Shown: one piece after another, positions 62,114 through 64,000 of the stretch
Layout: the number at the start of each line of letters is the position of its first letter
How positions within the stretch are numbered: position 1 is the first letter of the stretch
NCBI GenBank assembly: GCA_022711665.1
Contig: JAKLEN010000001.1
Span: 621,179 to 685,178 of the forward strand
Source of the DNA: Acidobacteriota bacterium
GTDB lineage: Bacteria; Acidobacteriota; Aminicenantia; Aminicenantales; Saccharicenantaceae
Length of the DNA stretch: 64,000 nucleotides
Direction of reading: 5' to 3'
The notes under the pieces: model-generated
What the model was told of the DNA's origin: nothing
Seen by the model: only the letters and a program-made list of their open reading frames with translations
The model's database searches: none
Program-made: the position numbers and the translations under genes

Positions 62114-63133
62114 TCAGCCCCGGGGGGCGCGGAGGGAGGCGAATTCCGGGTCGAGGGCGAAGTCGGTCCGGACCCGGTCGGGCCGCCCGCCCGAGACGGC
62201 GATGTCCTCGGGACGGAGCGAGCCCAGCTTGATCCGATGGGCCAGGGCCAGATACTCGACCCGCTCCGGATCGACGCCCATGATCCGGGCGGCCGTGGCG
62301 TCGACCGCCAGGGCGTTGTCGCCCATGACCAGAACGCCCGCCTTCTTGGCCCGGCCCATGACCGGGCCGTGGCCCTCCATGCCGATGACGCCGTCGACGA
62401 TGGCGTAGTGCGTCTTGATGGTCCCGTTGATCTCGCAGATGCTGAGCGGGATGCCGTTCCAGTGCAGCGTGTTCTTGGGCCAGCCGTAGACCATGCCGGG
62501 CAGGGCGCCGAACATGTTCTTCATGGCCAGGGTGATCCCGGCCAGCTTGTGGGTCTTCATCTTGGGCAGGGAGATGAGGACCTCGGCTTCGCGGATGGTC
62601 CGGGGCAGGACCATCTCCCGCAGCAGCGTGGCCCGGGGATTGACCGACCGGACCGGGACCAGGTCGTCGTAATTCAGATCGACCAGGCGGACCCCCCGCC
62701 GCCGGGCGATGGCTTCGTACCCGGCGCGACGGAAAAGGTCCTCCGAGTCGCGGTTGTGCGACGTTCCCTCCGCCAGCACGATCTCCCGCGCGCCCAGGTC
62801 GCCGAGGTGAAGGACGAGGGCCTCGATGAGGCGCGGATCGGTGTGGATCGGCCGCTCGGCGGAGACGTCGACCATGTTCGGTTTGAGGACGACCCTCTTG
62901 CCCCGGACGTCCGGGGGCCGGCTCGACCGCCAGCCCTGCCGAACGGCGGCGGCCAGGGTCTCCGGAGCGTAATCGGGGCAGGTGACCAGGGCGACCTGAA
63001 GAAGCGCGCCTCCGGCCGGCCGGACGGCTTGGCCGGCTCCGCCTGCCGCGAACGACGCCGCGGGCCAGGCGGCCAGGGCGGAGGCGCCGACCAGGCGGCC
63101 GAACTCCCGGCGCGAGAGGGAGCGGCGGCTCAC
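62114..63133 (-). CDS. DUF362-domain protein with Tat signal
   Basis: The 339-residue protein has a Tat signal (LSRREFGRLVGASALAAW) and the DUF362 core: GKRVVLKPNMVD near 78, ISLPKMKTHKLAGITLAMKN near 190 and GDNALAVDATAARIMG near 270. It is closer to the standard DUF362 family than the gene at 48878. A GTG start at 63133 overlaps the stop of the upstream gene (GTGA), so the two are coupled. No ferredoxin-type Cys cluster is present. The function is unknown. Confidence 0.85.
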   Translation of the reverse strand: MSRRSLSRREFGRLVGASALAAWPAASFAAGGAGQAVRPAGGALLQVALVTCPDYAPETLAAAVRQGWRSSRPPDVRGKRVVLKPNMVDVSAERPIHTDPRLIEALVLHLGDLGAREIVLAEGTSHNRDSEDLFRRAGYEAIARRRGVRLVDLNYDDLVPVRSVNPRATLLREMVLPRTIREAEVLISLPKMKTHKLAGITLAMKNMFGALPGMVYGWPKNTLHWNGIPLSICEINGTIKTHYAIVDGVIGMEGHGPVMGRAKKAGVLVMGDNALAVDATAARIMGVDPERVEYLALAHRIKLGSLRPEDIAVSGGRPDRVRTDFALDPEFASLRAPRG

Positions 63134-64000
63134 CGGGCCCCCTCTGCGGCCGGCAGGAGGATGGGCAAGCCGCTCAGGACGAGGCCGGCCAGGGCCGTTT
63201 CGAAGAGGTTGCCGCGGAAGCCTCCGTCGGGGGCCTGGAGCCGGGCCAGCCGGGCGGCCGCGTCCCGGGCGAGAGCGGCCCGTCCCGGGAAGCTCTTCAG
63301 GGCCAGCACCGACCAGGCCAGGGCCGCCGTGCTGACCTCGCCGGCCAGGCAGGCCGCGAGATAGCCGAGCCCGGCGGCGGCCGCGGCGTCCTCCTCCCGA
63401 ACGCCGGCCGCGCCGAGGGCGGCCAGGGCCAGGGCCGTCGACAGGGCCGTGGCCTCGAGCTCGAACGAGCGGCTATAGGGGTTGCCGAAATTCCACCCCC
63501 CCGAGGGGACCCTGCGGTCGGAGATGAGGGCCAGGCCCGACTTGATCCTCGGCTCCGTCGCGGCCGTGCCGGTGCGGCGGAGGGCCAGGATGAAGAGCGC
63601 GGTCGGCTCGATCCAGGCCGTCGTCCGCGGCGTCCAACCCCATCCCTGGATCGAGGCGTCGTAGCGGAAGCGGGCCGCGATCTCGGCGATGTCGGTCTTG
63701 CTGAAGCGCCGCGAGGCGTCCTCCCAGGCCAGGATCCAGGCCCGCAGACGGCGCTCCCGGTCCGCCGCTCCCAACGCGTGAAAAGCCAGCAGGGCGGCAT
63801 AGGCCATCCAGCCGCCGACCGTGTCTGCGGGGCCGACGCCGACCGCGCCCGACGGTTTCTGGCAGGACTCGAGGAAGGCCAGGCCCCGGCGGGCCGCCTC
63901 GGGGGCGTCGCCGGCGTGGAGGGCCAGGGCGCAGAGCGCCGACGGCTCGACCAGGCTCTGCCGCCCGGGCTGGTAGCCCCAGCCGCCGTCGGGGTTCTGA
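63130..64000 (-). CDS. Prenyltransferase/squalene-oxidase-repeat protein, N-terminus missing
   Basis: The frame is open to the window edge (290 residues seen) and begins with QNPDGGWGYQPGRQ, a classic toroid repeat motif; two more occur (RVPSGGWNFGNPY and LQAPDGGFRGN). Helices between them are Ala/Leu-rich, giving an alpha/alpha barrel like terpene cyclases and prenyltransferase beta subunits. The catalytic DxDD of squalene-hopene cyclase is not seen in this part. It is coupled to a DUF362 gene by a 4-nt overlap. It may be a polysaccharide or terpenoid enzyme, or a binding protein. Confidence 0.8.
   Translation of the reverse strand, partial: QNPDGGWGYQPGRQSLVEPSALCALALHAGDAPEAARRGLAFLESCQKPSGAVGVGPADTVGGWMAYAALLAFHALGAADRERRLRAWILAWEDASRRFSKTDIAEIAARFRYDASIQGWGWTPRTTAWIEPTALFILALRRTGTAATEPRIKSGLALISDRRVPSGGWNFGNPYSRSFELEATALSTALALAALGAAGVREEDAAAAAGLGYLAACLAGEVSTAALAWSVLALKSFPGRAALARDAAARLARLQAPDGGFRGNLFETALAGLVLSGLPILLPAAEGAR

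Overview
The window is a GC-rich, gene-dense bacterial chromosome segment. It carries Sec, Tat and lipoprotein-like signals, TonB-dependent and porin-like barrels and a type IV pilus, so the cell is diderm. The acidobacterial VWFA-related protein at 51815-53857, the mix of DUF1080, Gfo/Idh, KamA and ADP-forming acyl-CoA ligase genes, and the intergenic repeat families suggest the Acidobacteriota, possibly the Aminicenantes. That placement is inference only. No ribosomal RNA, CRISPR array or intact transposase is visible.

Layout. 1-12913: a Gfo/Idh oxidoreductase plus HEAT/DUF1080 pair (a likely sugar oxidation-hydrolysis unit), formate-THF ligase, two tandem outer-membrane paralogues, a porin-like barrel and a GH35 beta-galactosidase. 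12905-17980: an ADP-forming acyl-CoA ligase fused to a GNAT domain, and a BtuB-type receptor behind a cobalamin riboswitch. 18000-28807: an aromatic amino acid decarboxylase, TrmO, IlvE, a radical SAM protein with a small Cys-rich partner, the queuosine precursor genes queF, queE, queD and queC, a DMT exporter, an unknown protein and a Na+/H+ antiporter-like carrier. 29084-32795: a compact operon of two D-Ala-D-Ala-ligase-like ATP-grasp enzymes, a GNAT and a lysine 2,3-aminomutase, the best candidate here for an undescribed pathway. 32860-38903: a reverse-strand operon that starts with tatA and tatC and ends with an exported MurQ-like protein. 39055-47670: S41 protease, rpiB, an SHMT-like gene, purD, purE, mtaB, mutL, tRNA-Pro and tRNA-Arg. 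47692-53857: a lower-GC accessory segment next to tRNA-Arg (AraC regulator, DUF362, cupin, a membrane protein gene broken by an amber codon, flavodoxin, VWFA-related protein). 54323-62050: pilB, pilT, pilC, pilS, pilR and a pilin gene with a clear sigma-54 promoter. The right end holds a DUF362 protein and a truncated prenyltransferase-like toroid protein.

Regulation is unusually readable. Several -35/-10 promoters have 16-18 bp spacers, a B12 riboswitch begins at its promoter's start site, a PilS-PilR-sigma-54 circuit controls the pilin, and three genes have -10 boxes so close to the ATG that their mRNAs should be leaderless or nearly so. Intergenic regions hold a dispersed repeat of about 135 nt in two copies, a long palindrome with a 15-nt partial copy after mutL, and a switch-like nest of complementary segments upstream of queF. 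All coordinates, alignments and pairings were read by eye; family names rest on motif recognition, not database searches.
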